A DNA stretch of 64,000 bases, from positions 62,001-126,000 of the forward strand of contig CAVJDT010000001.1 of the NCBI GenBank assembly GCA_963648435.1. Reading direction: 5' to 3'. The DNA is from UMGS75 sp963648435 (GTDB lineage: Bacteria > Bacillota_I > Bacilli_A > ML615J-28 > CAG-313). Made by a program: the position numbers and the translations under genes. Positions 24,962 through 32,680 of the stretch are shown here, in pieces; the stretch's first letter is position 1, and every line of letters begins with the position of its first letter. The notes beneath the pieces were generated by a model. The model did not search any database and had not been told where the DNA came from. It was given only the letters and a program-made list of their open reading frames with translations.

Positions 24962-26191
24962 TTATTTTTGTCCACCAATTGCACGCTCGAATATGTCCAC
25001 CGAACGCTCGGCCATTTCGTCAGTATCGTGGACGTAAGTTTGCAGCGTTGTCTCGATTTTTTCATGGCCAAGACGAGCCTGGACGTTTTTGATGTCTGCA
25101 CCATTTTCTACGAGAATAGTAGCATGAGTGTGACGCAAACTATGAAAATCAAATTCTATCTTTAATTCATGATGAATAACCCTTGAGCAATACTTGAAAG
25201 AATCAGTAGTGACAAAGCAACCATCATCATCAACACAAAGCAGCCGAATGGTACCTTTTTTATTTTTTTGCAAGGAGAAGGTTTTCTCGTCCACTTGTGA
25301 GAGTGAATAAAACGTGTAATATTCACCATAACGCAAGCGGTTCTCATTTTGCCGAGCCTTTTCAGCTTTAAGAATTTTTAAAAGAGAGTCGCCAATTTTT
25401 ATAGAACGAACAGATGCCTTGGTTTTAGTATCACCAAAACACCAAAGAGCCTTTTGGTCGCTTTTTTTTACTTTTACGATTTGCTTCTTAACAAAGAGCA
25501 CCTTATTTTCAAAATCGATATCATCCCAGGTAAGAGCAAAGACCTCACTGATTCGAAGACCAGTGTGGAACCCAATAATCAACGGCAGGTGATATTTATT
25601 ACTAAAAGGGAAACGGCTAATTATTCGATGCCAGTCTTCAAAGTTTAAAACGATTCTTTGTTTAGGAGCTCGTTCGATTTTAGGAATTTTCACCAGAGTC
25701 ATAGGATTAAACTTTATAAGTTGAAGCGGTTCAATTGCATAATTTAAAGCAGTAGTTAGTAGTGATAAAATATTTACCACGTGACGACGTGAATAACCCT
25801 GTTTTTTGAGATTGTTAGCAAAGTCTTGTAAATTACTAGGGCTAAGGGCAGAGACCTTAAAATACCCCAAATTGGGCTTTAAATGATTATTAATGATTCC
25901 TTGATACGATGCCTGAGTTTTATGGCGAAGATTAACCTTTACATACTGCTCCATCCATTTGTCAAGAAAATCACTCAAGCTGATGTCGGAAGGCTTTATT
26001 GAAGAAACACCCGAGTTATACTCAGCAAGAGCAACAGCACCAGCTTCAAGTGCTTCTTTTTTAGTACGGAATCCTGCCTTCGTAATGTGCTTTCTTTTAC
26101 CGTCAATCTTAGCGGCCTCGAACCGATATTCCCAGTTGGGCTTTTTATCGAGGTTATTTTTATTTCTATTCCTGACATTAACCTTCGCCAT
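24962..26191 (-). CDS. int: Tyrosine recombinase (phage integrase)
   Basis: A 409-residue integrase of the Tn916/phage type. The N-terminal arm-binding domain (NWEYRFEAAKIDGKRKHITKAGFRTKKEAL) is followed by a SAM-like core-binding domain (LSDFLDKWMEQYVKVNLRHKTQASY). The catalytic domain has Arg in HTGLRISEVFALTWDDID, HSLRHTHATILVE with the H-x-x-R pair, LGHEKIETTLQTY with the late His and the nucleophile Tyr. The start at 26191 (MAKVNV) follows AGGTGA and lies inside the upstream gene. Operon with the ImmA-like protein. Confidence 0.95.
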   Translation of the reverse strand: MAKVNVRNRNKNNLDKKPNWEYRFEAAKIDGKRKHITKAGFRTKKEALEAGAVALAEYNSGVSSIKPSDISLSDFLDKWMEQYVKVNLRHKTQASYQGIINNHLKPNLGYFKVSALSPSNLQDFANNLKKQGYSRRHVVNILSLLTTALNYAIEPLQLIKFNPMTLVKIPKIERAPKQRIVLNFEDWHRIISRFPFSNKYHLPLIIGFHTGLRISEVFALTWDDIDFENKVLFVKKQIVKVKKSDQKALWCFGDTKTKASVRSIKIGDSLLKILKAEKARQNENRLRYGEYYTFYSLSQVDEKTFSLQKNKKGTIRLLCVDDDGCFVTTDSFKYCSRVIHHELKIEFDFHSLRHTHATILVENGADIKNVQARLGHEKIETTLQTYVHDTDEMAERSVDIFERAIGGQK

Positions 26192-26606
26192 TTGAATCAC
26201 CTAGCAATCCTTGAATATATAGATAGCGAGCGTACAAGGTTTTGAGCTCATCATTAGAAACATCATAATCCTGTGCTTTTTCCCGAAATTCATCAAAGGA
26301 TGAAATGTAAGGTAAGAGAGCAACAGCAAACATGTTCTGAGCCTTAGCCAGATCCTGCTCATTAAGCGAATTTTTATATACAAGAAAATCTGGTTCACTT
26401 TCAGTCAAAGCTGAAAACAAGTGATAAGCAACTGTGTGGTGTTTCTGCCATTTTGGAAGGTCAGAATTTACATGAATAAAACCATCGTAATATCCTTTAA
26501 GTTTTCCTAATGGTTCTTCAATTATTTTTATACCAAGATTATGAGAAATAACAAATGGATCGTTTGAATTATGTTGATTGATAATTCTAGATGCAAAGTT
26601 TTTCAA
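26178..26606 (-). CDS. ImmA/IrrE-like protein lacking the HExxH motif
   Basis: A 142-residue protein between the repressor and integrase genes, the usual place of ImmA, the metalloprotease that cleaves phage repressors. The flanking pattern fits (NDPFVISHNLGIKIIEEPLGKLKGYYDGFIHVNSDLPKWQKHHTVAYHLFSAL is the relevant span, residues 15-67), but the catalytic AHELGH is AYHLFS here, so both His ligands and the Glu are lost. It may act without catalysis or be decaying. It overlaps the integrase by 14 bases. Confidence 0.65.
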   Translation of the reverse strand: MKNFASRIINQHNSNDPFVISHNLGIKIIEEPLGKLKGYYDGFIHVNSDLPKWQKHHTVAYHLFSALTESEPDFLVYKNSLNEQDLAKAQNMFAVALLPYISSFDEFREKAQDYDVSNDELKTLYARYLYIQGLLGDSNGEG

Positions 26607-26611
26607 AACAA

Positions 26612-27013
26612 TTACCCTTTCTTTTTAAGAATTTTGCTAAGCTTTAAAGATGATTCAATGCTAGACAAAAGTAAACTTTTTGATTCATCATCCAAGTCAA
26701 CACCATCAATTTGAACGATAGCAGTTTCATCTTTTAAGTCATCTATTAGGCGAGTCAAAGTTGCAGAAACATCAACGATATCGCTGGTAACGTTATATTT
26801 TTCTTTTAAAGTTTTAAAATTAGTTGTCCCCATTAGATAATCAATCGATACGCCAAAATAATCAGCAAGTTTTTTAATTTTATCATAGGGTGGCATAATT
26901 TTACCTCGCTCATACTCCCCATAGGTTGACCTTTGAACATGTAAAAATTCAGCCATATCATTTTGAGTTTTGCCAGCTTCAGCTCGCAAACTTTTTAATC
27001 TTATATTAAACAT
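26612..27013 (-). CDS. XRE-family phage repressor (CI-like)
   Basis: A 133-residue protein with an N-terminal helix-turn-helix (AEAGKTQNDMAEFLHVQRSTYGEYERGKIMPPYDKIKKLADYFGVSIDYL). The C-terminal half is helical without a LexA-like peptidase, consistent with an ImmA-type system. The start at 27013 follows AAAGGAG; the frame extends upstream into the promoter but the domain begins here. It probably binds the CCATTTNAAATGG sites found in the prophage, starting in the divergent region next to it. Confidence 0.88.
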   Translation of the reverse strand: MFNIRLKSLRAEAGKTQNDMAEFLHVQRSTYGEYERGKIMPPYDKIKKLADYFGVSIDYLMGTTNFKTLKEKYNVTSDIVDVSATLTRLIDDLKDETAIVQIDGVDLDDESKSLLLSSIESSLKLSKILKKKG

Positions 27014-27048
27014 ATATTTAAAAACTCCTTTCAACGAGATTATTTTAG

Positions 27049-27142
27049 CAATTTTTAATGGCAAAGTCAACGAAAATGGTAATTTATTATCAAATTGCTT
27101 GCATTGACATTTAAAATGGCGTATAATGTCAGTGAAAATGGC
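27049..27142. promoter_or_regulatory. Divergent control region of the phage with operator-like sites
   Basis: Rightward promoter: TTGCAT (27100) and TATAAT (27122) with 16-base spacer. Within the spacer lies CATTTAAAATGGC (27108-27120), matching operators elsewhere in the prophage. Related half-sites ending AATGG(C/T) occur at about 27049, 27068 and 27129. Confidence 0.7.
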
Positions 27143-27168
27143 AAAAACCAAGCAGAAAGAGGAAATAT

Positions 27169-27345
27169 ATGAAAACAAATCAATTAACAAAAGATGCTTA
27201 TCAAATTATTTTTAAAGGCTCAAAAATGTATTTTGAGTTTAGTTATGGTGGTTTACGTACAATTCAAAAATTAGCGATGGATAACAATTGTGAAATCAAA
27301 ATCAAAGTAATAAAAGTTCCCGTAGATAAAGAGGTTAACGCTTAA
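27169..27345 (+). CDS. Small early phage protein, unknown
   Basis: A 58-residue ORF behind AGAGGAA, first gene of the rightward early operon. Basic, with a beta-like start (DAYQIIFKGSKMYFEFSYGG). Being first after the switch it may be a Cro-type or antirepressor protein, but no helix-turn-helix is evident. Confidence 0.6.
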   Translation: MKTNQLTKDAYQIIFKGSKMYFEFSYGGLRTIQKLAMDNNCEIKIKVIKVPVDKEVNA

Positions 27346-27501
27346 CCAGGTTTTATCAGTATGCTAGTTAGCTGTTAAAATACAAAAAATATCGCTGGTG
27401 AGCGAATAGTAAATACACATTAAAAAACAACAATATTTATAAATAAAAAACAAAGCGGTCTTTACTAGCAAGACTATAATTTAAGAAAGAGAGGTATTTT
27501 T
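27346..27501 (+). other. Early region spacer
   Basis: No gene seen. Contains AT-rich sequence with short direct repeats (AAAAAACAACAATA, AATAAAAAACAAAG). No terminator with T-run on the plus strand. Confidence 0.4.
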
Positions 27502-27654
27502 ATGATTAACAACATTAAAGAGTTACACGAATATTTAGGAAGAAACTACACTATTGCTTATCGTAGCAAGTATTCTGATGAAGTAATGGTAAACGGTACT
27601 GTTATACATTTACCAATAAGCAAAAATAATTTAAGAAAGGAGTTGAGTAAATGA
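27502..27654 (+). CDS. Small early phage protein, unknown
   Basis: A 50-residue ORF behind AGAGAGG, containing IKELHEYLGRNYTIAYRSKYSDE. It overlaps the next ORF by four bases (ATGA), so the small genes here are translationally linked. Function unknown. Confidence 0.6.
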   Translation: MINNIKELHEYLGRNYTIAYRSKYSDEVMVNGTVIHLPISKNNLRKELSK

Positions 27655-27749
27655 CAGCCAAGGAACTAATGAAACTAATTAAAAATTGGAACGAATTTCA
27701 GATAAAAAGAATGAAAGAGAGGGGAGTATATGTCAGGAAGACCAGGTAG
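27651..27749 (+). CDS. Very small basic early phage protein
   Basis: A 32-codon ORF overlapping its neighbours at both ends; ribosome binding site AAAGGAG lies in the preceding gene. Rich in Lys and Arg. Supported by tight packing and the binding site only. Confidence 0.45.
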   Translation: MTAKELMKLIKNWNEFQIKRMKERGVYVRKTR

Positions 27750-27870
27750 AAAATGTCAATTAATTAAACGAATTATAGTTCTTACAGACAAATACAAAGT
27801 CGGAAGGTTGTGGAATAAGACAAATGAAACATTAGAAAAAATTCTAAGGGAAGTTGAGGCAAAACAGTGA
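27730..27870 (+). CDS. Small early phage protein, unknown
   Basis: A 46-residue basic protein beginning SGRPGRKCQLIKRIIVLTD, behind GAGGGGA. A similar basic start followed by a helix (ETLEKILREVEAK) is seen in small phage DNA-binding proteins, but no family is recognised. It overlaps the next gene by GTGA. Confidence 0.55.
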   Translation: MSGRPGRKCQLIKRIIVLTDKYKVGRLWNKTNETLEKILREVEAKQ

Positions 27871-28046
27871 GAAAGGAAATAACTGAACAAGAATATATGA
27901 AAGCCAGGAAGAAAGCCTTCTTCATCTCAATAACAAATTCAAAGCAAGAATTATTCAAAACGAGAACACCTACCAATGATGGCTACATTGAAACGACATA
28001 CATTAGAGAAGGTGACAATTATTACAAAAAAGGTATTGACATCTAA
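27867..28046 (+). CDS. Small early phage protein, unknown
   Basis: A 59-residue ORF with a GTG start overlapping the previous stop. Sequence RKEITEQEYMKARKKAFFISITNS, then a polar end. No recognised domain. Its stop lies inside an operator-like site (28038-28052) that belongs to the next promoter. Confidence 0.55.
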   Translation: MRKEITEQEYMKARKKAFFISITNSKQELFKTRTPTNDGYIETTYIREGDNYYKKGIDI

Positions 28047-28064
28047 AATGGCAAATTCTAAAAT
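28035..28064 (+). promoter_or_regulatory. Promoter with phage operator upstream of the XRE gene
   Basis: TTGACA (28035) and TAAAAT (28059), 18-base spacer, with the operator-like GACATCTAAAATGGC overlapping the -35 box, as in the promoter at 40610. Confidence 0.6.
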
Positions 28065-28090
28065 AAAAATCAAGAAAGGGGTGATACACA

Positions 28091-28276
28091 GTGGTAGATT
28101 TAAAAGAAGCTAGGGTGAAGAAAAAAATGACGCAACAAGAACTAGCAGACAAAGTCGGGGTAGTAAGACAAACCATCTCAATGATAGAGAATGGAACAAA
28201 CAAGCCATCGATTGACCTAGCTAAGAAAATCGGTAAGGTTTTAAAAATCAGATGGGTAAATTTTTTTAAAGACTAA
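28091..28276 (+). CDS. Small XRE-family transcriptional regulator
   Basis: A 61-residue helix-turn-helix protein (KKKMTQQELADKVGVVRQTISMIENGTNKPSIDLAKKIGKVL) with GTG start behind AAAGGGG. Many temperate phages carry such one-domain regulators in the early region as Cro or secondary control proteins. Its promoter carries a likely repressor site. Confidence 0.85.
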   Translation: MVDLKEARVKKKMTQQELADKVGVVRQTISMIENGTNKPSIDLAKKIGKVLKIRWVNFFKD

Positions 28277-28278
28277 TG

Positions 28279-28291
28279 CCATTTCAAATGG
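28279..28291. promoter_or_regulatory. Operator-like site CCATTTCAAATGG
   Basis: Perfect palindrome around a central C in the gap between two early genes, directly before the ribosome binding site of the next gene. Confidence 0.65.
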
Positions 28292-28306
28292 AAAGGCGGT
28301 GCAAAA

Positions 28307-28504
28307 ATGTTATACACCGTAAAGGAAACTGCAGAAATCCTAAAGACAAATGTAGACTATGTCCACAAACTAAGGAAAGCAGGACTGCTGCCATTTATCA
28401 AATTAGGATCATACAAGGTGCGGAAAGAAGCACTGGAACAGTTTCTGAAGGAGAACGAAGGCAAAGACCTGACTGATCCATGTAACATCAAAAAATTAAA
28501 ATAA
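28307..28504 (+). CDS. Excisionase-like MerR/HTH_17 DNA-binding protein
   Basis: A 65-residue protein with the winged-helix excisionase pattern YTVKETAEILKTNVDYVHKLRKAGLLPFIKLGSYKVRKEALEQFL. These proteins bind and bend DNA to steer integrase to excision, or act as regulators. The start at 28307 follows AAAGGCGG. A candidate directionality factor for the tyrosine integrase. Confidence 0.8.
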   Translation: MLYTVKETAEILKTNVDYVHKLRKAGLLPFIKLGSYKVRKEALEQFLKENEGKDLTDPCNIKKLK

Positions 28505-28523
28505 ATGAAAGGAGAAATGAACA

Positions 28524-28601
28524 GTGAGCTTTATCATCGCAGTATTACAAATTACTTGTGGGGTATTATTAGCTGATTGGATCAAAAAGAAAAAACAATG
28601 A
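28524..28601 (+). CDS. Tiny membrane peptide
   Basis: A 25-codon ORF with GTG start nine bases after AAGGAG. It is one hydrophobic helix (IIAVLQITCGVLLADWI) with a basic tail KKKKQ. A phage membrane peptide of unknown role. Only the binding site and composition support it. Confidence 0.45.
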   Translation: MSFIIAVLQITCGVLLADWIKKKKQ

Positions 28602-28641
28602 AAAAACAAGAATTATTTATAGTGAAGAAAAGGAGTAAAAC

Positions 28642-29361
28642 ATGGAAGAAAGAAAACTAAATATTTATGAAAAAATGCTCGCAATTGTTAGCGAACTAAC
28701 TAGAGTAGCAAAGAATCTAGAAGTAGGATTCGGAGCAAACAAATACAAAGCAGTAGGAGAAGCTGACATTCTAGCTGCAGTAAGACCGCTAGAGGAAAAA
28801 TTCAAGGTTTACTCATACCCAGCAAAACGAGAAATCGTAGAAACAGGCGAACTTGAAACTAAGGCAGGAACAAAGAACTTGTTCTTAAGAATAGCCGTAA
28901 CGTACCGATTTGTGAATGTTGAAAAACCTGAAGAATTTATAGAAATCACTTCATATGGTGACGGAGTAGACAGCCAAGACAAGTCAGTAGGAAAAGCAAT
29001 GACCTACGCTGACAAATACGCATTGATGAAAGCATACAAAATCATGACCGGAGATGATCCAGACCAAAACATGAGTGAAGAACTAAAAGGTAAGACACTT
29101 CGTAATACACAATATAAGGCCGTAAATAGCCCTAATTCCACAAGTTCAAACCCAGGAGCAACAACAACTCCAATACAACAAACTCAAACAAATACGGGCG
29201 AAAAAGCGACCGAAGAACAACTAGCAATCTTATATCGTCAAGATGTAAAAGTAATTGACTATGCTTTGAAACTTTACGGACTAACAACAATCGAAGAAAT
29301 ATCAAGAAAGAATGCAGACACAATCATCCAAAGCATGACAAGAAAAGGAACACTAAAATAG
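28642..29361 (+). CDS. erf: ERF-family single-strand annealing protein
   Basis: A 239-residue protein whose first 150 residues match the ERF superfamily: YEKMLAIVSELTRVAKNLEVGFG, YKAVGEADILAAVRPLEEKF, then SYGDGVDSQDKSVGKAMTYADKYALMKAYKI with the conserved G and YA(D/E)KY. ERF proteins anneal single strands and help circularise phage DNA. A Ser/Thr/Pro-rich linker precedes a C-terminal helical domain. It starts the recombination block with the nuclease and SSB downstream. Confidence 0.92.
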   Translation: MEERKLNIYEKMLAIVSELTRVAKNLEVGFGANKYKAVGEADILAAVRPLEEKFKVYSYPAKREIVETGELETKAGTKNLFLRIAVTYRFVNVEKPEEFIEITSYGDGVDSQDKSVGKAMTYADKYALMKAYKIMTGDDPDQNMSEELKGKTLRNTQYKAVNSPNSTSSNPGATTTPIQQTQTNTGEKATEEQLAILYRQDVKVIDYALKLYGLTTIEEISRKNADTIIQSMTRKGTLK

Positions 29362-29373
29362 AGAGGGAAAAAT

Positions 29374-29688
29374 ATGAGTGAATTAATAATTAAACAAGAA
29401 AATCAACTAATCTTAAACCCAATGATCAGCAAACAAATTGCTGAATTCGAAAAACAAGCCAAGGCTATAAAAGAAGCCGAGGATAAACTAAAAGCTGCAA
29501 TATTAGCTGAAATGGAAACACAAGGAATCATTAAACTAGACACTGAAGATTTAACAATTTCCTACGTATCAGAAACATACCGTGAATCATTCGATAGCAA
29601 AGCATTAAAGGCTGAAGACGAAGAACTCTACAACAAGTACATTAAACTATCACCAGTGAAATCCAGTATCCGAATCAAGGTAAAATAA
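29374..29688 (+). CDS. Conserved phage protein next to recombination nuclease
   Basis: A 104-residue protein: helical first half (MISKQIAEFEKQAKAIKEAEDKLKAAILAEMETQG), then a small beta region LDTEDLTISYVSETYRESFD. This arrangement is common in Firmicutes phages beside recombinase and exonuclease genes, but its function is not known to me. Its stop overlaps the next ATG. Confidence 0.75.
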   Translation: MSELIIKQENQLILNPMISKQIAEFEKQAKAIKEAEDKLKAAILAEMETQGIIKLDTEDLTISYVSETYRESFDSKALKAEDEELYNKYIKLSPVKSSIRIKVK

Positions 29689-30287
29689 TGGAACGCTGGG
29701 AGATAGAAAACGACGTTCTAGAGTTTGACGAAGCCACCCACATATACTGGTGCAATGGCCAAAAGTGCATATCGGTAACACAACTGCTTAAAAAACAATT
29801 CCCTAAAAAATACGAGGGAATCAGCAAGGAAGTTCTAGATCGTGCAGCTGAAAAAGGAACATTCGTGCATGAAACAATCGAGATGTACGAAAAATACGGG
29901 CTCGAAGCAACCAAGACGCAAGAGTTCAGAGATTACATGTTCCTAAAAAACCAGTTTAAATTCAAAGTACTAGATAACGAGCTTCCTATAATCCTAAAGT
30001 ACGAAGATTTAATAGTAGCAGGAAGACTCGACATGGTGCTACAAGAAAACGGAAAGACAGGGCTTGGAGACATTAAATGCACAGCCACCTTGGATAAAGA
30101 ATACCTAGCATACCAGCTCAACCTTTATAAATTAGGATACGAGCAATGCTACGGAGAAAAAGTGGAAATCTTAAGAGCCTTCCATTTAAAGAATGGAGCA
30201 CGAAGATACGTAACCATTCCAATCAACGAACCAGCAGTAATAGAACTGCTAGAAAATTACAGAAAAGAGGTAAATATGAATGAGTAA
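29688..30287 (+). CDS. PD-(D/E)XK phage exonuclease
   Basis: A 199-residue nuclease. GTFVHETIEMYEKYG carries the early His/Glu; LIVAGRLDMVLQENGKTGLGDIKCT has the D and DxK of the PD-(D/E)XK core; AYQLNLYKLGYEQCYG is the Q/Y helix that follows in RecB/Cas4-like enzymes. It probably makes the single strands used by the ERF annealase. Start at the previous stop (ATGG after TAA overlap). Confidence 0.82.
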   Translation: MERWEIENDVLEFDEATHIYWCNGQKCISVTQLLKKQFPKKYEGISKEVLDRAAEKGTFVHETIEMYEKYGLEATKTQEFRDYMFLKNQFKFKVLDNELPIILKYEDLIVAGRLDMVLQENGKTGLGDIKCTATLDKEYLAYQLNLYKLGYEQCYGEKVEILRAFHLKNGARRYVTIPINEPAVIELLENYRKEVNMNE

Positions 30288-30732
30288 AAAAACAGTTATT
30301 AATGAGATTATGGACGTTTATGAGGAAAATGAAAGATTAAAAACAAAAATTGAAAGATTAATAGGAAAGTACGAAGCAAAATCATCATGCGATGTTGCAG
30401 AAGAATCAAAACAACAAACAGATGAAGATATGCTCAATGAACTCGGAAAAGAACAGTTATTCGAAACCATATTCAGGACATGGAGTGCACCTAGTGTAAT
30501 GGTTAAAGAAGACAATGAATTTAACTTCCTAATATTTGACCAATGGGTAAAAGCAATCAAGCGTGAAGAATTCGAATATGGGAACAGGAAAATAAACGAA
30601 ATCATAGACGAAGTACCACTAGCAACAATAAAACAATATTTTATAAAACAACTTAAAGAATATTACACAAAAGAAGTAAACGCAAAGAAAATGGAACAAG
30701 TCCGTGCAGCAAAGGAGAACAAAAATGAATAA
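30280..30732 (+). CDS. Phage protein of unknown function with coiled coil
   Basis: A 150-residue protein, strongly helical. Residues 10-30 (YEENERLKTKIERLIGKYE) form a short coiled coil. It overlaps the nuclease gene by eight bases and the SSB gene by eight bases, so it belongs to the recombination operon. No catalytic motif seen. Confidence 0.7.
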   Translation: MSKKTVINEIMDVYEENERLKTKIERLIGKYEAKSSCDVAEESKQQTDEDMLNELGKEQLFETIFRTWSAPSVMVKEDNEFNFLIFDQWVKAIKREEFEYGNRKINEIIDEVPLATIKQYFIKQLKEYYTKEVNAKKMEQVRAAKENKNE

Positions 30733-31126
30733 AGTAATATTAATCGGTCGTTTATGTAAAGACCACGATGTAAGAAAAACACAAGGCGGAACAAAGGTTC
30801 TAAGCAACACTATAGCGGTAACCAGAGACTACAAAAACGTAAATGGAGAATACGAAACCGACTTCATCAATTTTATAGCCTGGAAAGCGAGTGCGGATTT
30901 AATCGCAAAATACTTCCAAAAGGGTGACCGCATCGGTTTAGTTGGAAAATGGCAAACACGAACCTACCAAGCACAAGACGGAACAAATCGATATGTAAAT
31001 GAATTAATGGTTGAAAACATTGAGTTCTTACAAGAAAAGAGAGAACCAGCACAACATGCAGTAGAATCTAATCCATTTGATCCAGAATCACAATTCAACA
31101 TAAACAATGATGACTTACCATTCTAG
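30725..31126 (+). CDS. ssb: Single-stranded DNA-binding protein
   Basis: A 133-residue SSB. The OB-fold starts NKVILIGRLCKDHDVRKTQGG and has FINFIAWKASADLIAKYFQKGD and GLVGKWQTRTYQ. The acidic tail ends NNDDLPF, the tip that recruits replication and repair proteins. The start at 30725 follows AAAGGAG; the frame is open upstream but lies in the previous gene. Confidence 0.95.
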   Translation: MNKVILIGRLCKDHDVRKTQGGTKVLSNTIAVTRDYKNVNGEYETDFINFIAWKASADLIAKYFQKGDRIGLVGKWQTRTYQAQDGTNRYVNELMVENIEFLQEKREPAQHAVESNPFDPESQFNINNDDLPF

Positions 31127-31134
31127 GAGCGAGC

Positions 31135-31473
31135 ATGTACGATTTATATCAAGAATTACAGCAAAAAATCAAAGAACTTGATGTATCAGTAAAAGCTTTG
31201 AGGAAAACAGGGACGGATTTCGCTCAAACTGAAATGAATTACAAAATGGAACTGTCAAAAGAAGCCCTAAAACTTAGAGATTCAGGAATGGCAGTAACAA
31301 TGATTCCACTAGTTATTTATGGCAAAGAAAATATCGCAGCTTTAAGATTTAAAAGGGATGTTGCTGAAGCAGTGTACAATGCAAACCAAGAAAACATTAA
31401 TTCTTGCAAACTTCAAATAAGAATCATAGAAAACCAGATTGGCAGGGAAATGGGGCAAACTAAGTATGAGTAA
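31135..31473 (+). CDS. Phage protein of unknown function, helical
   Basis: A 112-residue all-helical protein (QELQQKIKELDVSVKALRKTG, and CKLQIRIIENQIGRE) in the replication region, behind TAGGAGC. Proteins of this type are common beside ssb in siphophages. Function not known to me. It overlaps the next small gene by eight bases. Confidence 0.7.
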   Translation: MYDLYQELQQKIKELDVSVKALRKTGTDFAQTEMNYKMELSKEALKLRDSGMAVTMIPLVIYGKENIAALRFKRDVAEAVYNANQENINSCKLQIRIIENQIGREMGQTKYE

Positions 31474-31618
31474 ATATATGGTACACATAAAAGAAACACT
31501 GGCTAGAACAGTAGAAATCAAAGCTGAGTCGATAGAAGACGCAATAGAAAAAGCAGCAGAAATACAAGCAGAATCAAAAGACGGAAAAGAAGCAACTGAA
31601 TGGAAAAATTTATACTAA
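31466..31618 (+). CDS. DpnD/PcfM-like small protein
   Basis: A 50-residue ORF with YMVHIKETLARTVEIKAESIEDAIEKAAEIQ, the pattern of the DpnD/PcfM family (short beta hairpin plus helix). The family occurs on mobile elements; its role is not established. Overlaps the preceding gene. Confidence 0.65.
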   Translation: MSKYMVHIKETLARTVEIKAESIEDAIEKAAEIQAESKDGKEATEWKNLY

Positions 31619-31622
31619 ATTA

Positions 31623-31635
31623 CCATTTTAAATGG
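31623..31635. promoter_or_regulatory. Operator-like site CCATTTTAAATGG
   Basis: Palindrome around a central T between the DpnD/PcfM-like and HNH genes, followed by AAAGG. Confidence 0.65.
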
Positions 31636-31650
31636 AAAGGACGAATAATA

Positions 31651-31938
31651 ATGACTAAAACAATACTTCAAGAAAAGAAAGAATGTCTTATTTGCAAAGC
31701 GACCGGAAGGTTGCACCTGCACCATGTATTCGAAGGTACAGGAAGAAGACAAGTGAGTGACCGTGAAGGGCTAACCGTTTGGTTATGCCCTCACCACCAC
31801 AATTCATCAAACAACTCCGTCCATTACAACAAAAAGTTAGATTTAAAGCTTAAGAAATGGGCAGAGCAAAAATGGTTGGATTACAACAACAAAACAATTG
31901 ACGATTTTATAAAAATAATTGGACGGAACTATCTATGA
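31651..31938 (+). CDS. HNH-like phage endonuclease/recombination protein
   Basis: A 95-residue protein. C-x2-C (ECLICKATGR), then LHLHHVFEGTGRRQVSDREGLTVWLCPHHHN, which gives the paired His and the second metal site of small HNH-like proteins. The tail with HYNKKLDLKLKKWAEQKW is common in phage proteins found beside RusA. The start at 31651 follows AAAGGACG. It overlaps the rusA gene. Confidence 0.8.
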   Translation: MTKTILQEKKECLICKATGRLHLHHVFEGTGRRQVSDREGLTVWLCPHHHNSSNNSVHYNKKLDLKLKKWAEQKWLDYNNKTIDDFIKIIGRNYL

Positions 31939-32291
31939 AAATATTAATTCCGTTTGAAGCGAGAACCAAAAAGAACTCATCCAGGATCATCATAGCTAAA
32001 GGAAGAACAATGCTCATTCCAAGCAAACCATACATGGAGTTTGAAAAGAACTGCAAACCATTCATGCAACCATTAAAAATCGACTATGCGATAAAACTAA
32101 AATGTATCTTTTACATGAAAACACGTAGAAAAGTAGACCTATCAAACCTACTCAACAGCATATGTGATGTGTTAGTTAAGCACCACGTAATCGTGGATGA
32201 TAACAAAGATATCGTAGCCAGCTTTGACGGCTCAAAAGTGGAATACGATAAAGAAAATCCCAGAGTGGAAATTGAAATAACAAGGAGTTAA
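31935..32291 (+). CDS. rusA: RusA-like Holliday junction resolvase
   Basis: A 118-residue protein with the RusA signature KVDLSNLLNSICDVLVKHHVIVDDNKDIV, in which the Asp residues bind Mg2+ and cut four-way junctions. The N-terminal strand ILIPFEARTKKNS fits the family start. It completes the ERF-nuclease-SSB recombination set. Confidence 0.92.
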   Translation: MKILIPFEARTKKNSSRIIIAKGRTMLIPSKPYMEFEKNCKPFMQPLKIDYAIKLKCIFYMKTRRKVDLSNLLNSICDVLVKHHVIVDDNKDIVASFDGSKVEYDKENPRVEIEITRS

Positions 32292-32293
32292 AT

Positions 32294-32680
32294 ATGAACG
32301 AAAGGCAAAAAGAATTATACACTTTTTTAAAAGAATACCCAAATCAATGGGTTTCTAAAGAAGAAATAAGTTACCAGTTATACGCAAATTATCCAAGATG
32401 TTATGAAGTAAGTAGCGAACACAACTCAAGGGCATTTGCATTGATTAGACAAGACATCAGAGCTATAAATAGAAGCGATGAAGTAGAAAAAATAATCGTT
32501 TCAAGTAAAAAAGGATACAAAGTAGCGACCAAGAAAGAAGCAATTCGCTACATTGAAAGGCGCTTCAAACGAGACCTTAAATCCCTGAAGCTAGACTGGC
32601 TACTAAAGAAAAAATGCGGCCTCGAAGGGCAAATCACGATAGACGGTGAAGAAATAAAACCATTTATAGAGGTGAAATAA
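32294..32680 (+). CDS. Phage protein with winged-helix-like N-terminus
   Basis: A 128-residue protein: RQKELYTFLKEYPNQWVSKEEISYQL and AFALIRQDIRAINRSDEVEKIIVSSKKGYKVATKKEA have the look of a winged helix with RNA/DNA-binding features. Very basic C-terminal half. Common in Firmicutes phage replication modules; exact function not known to me. Confidence 0.7.
   Translation: MNERQKELYTFLKEYPNQWVSKEEISYQLYANYPRCYEVSSEHNSRAFALIRQDIRAINRSDEVEKIIVSSKKGYKVATKKEAIRYIERRFKRDLKSLKLDWLLKKKCGLEGQITIDGEEIKPFIEVK

Larger units (their letters stand above)
24673..25000. repeat. Array of nine GTCCAC/GTGGAC hexamers
   Basis: GTCCAC or its complement occurs at 24673, 24688, 24699, 24724, 24927, 24941, 24952, 24970 and 24995; several have the longer form ATATGTCCACC. 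They flank the att core and the integrase 3' end and are likely arm-type sites for the integrase or excision factor (inference). Confidence 0.75.

Noticed and set aside
28524..28601. Type I toxin
   Set aside because: The 25-residue membrane peptide fits by look, but no antisense RNA promoter or known toxin sequence was seen.
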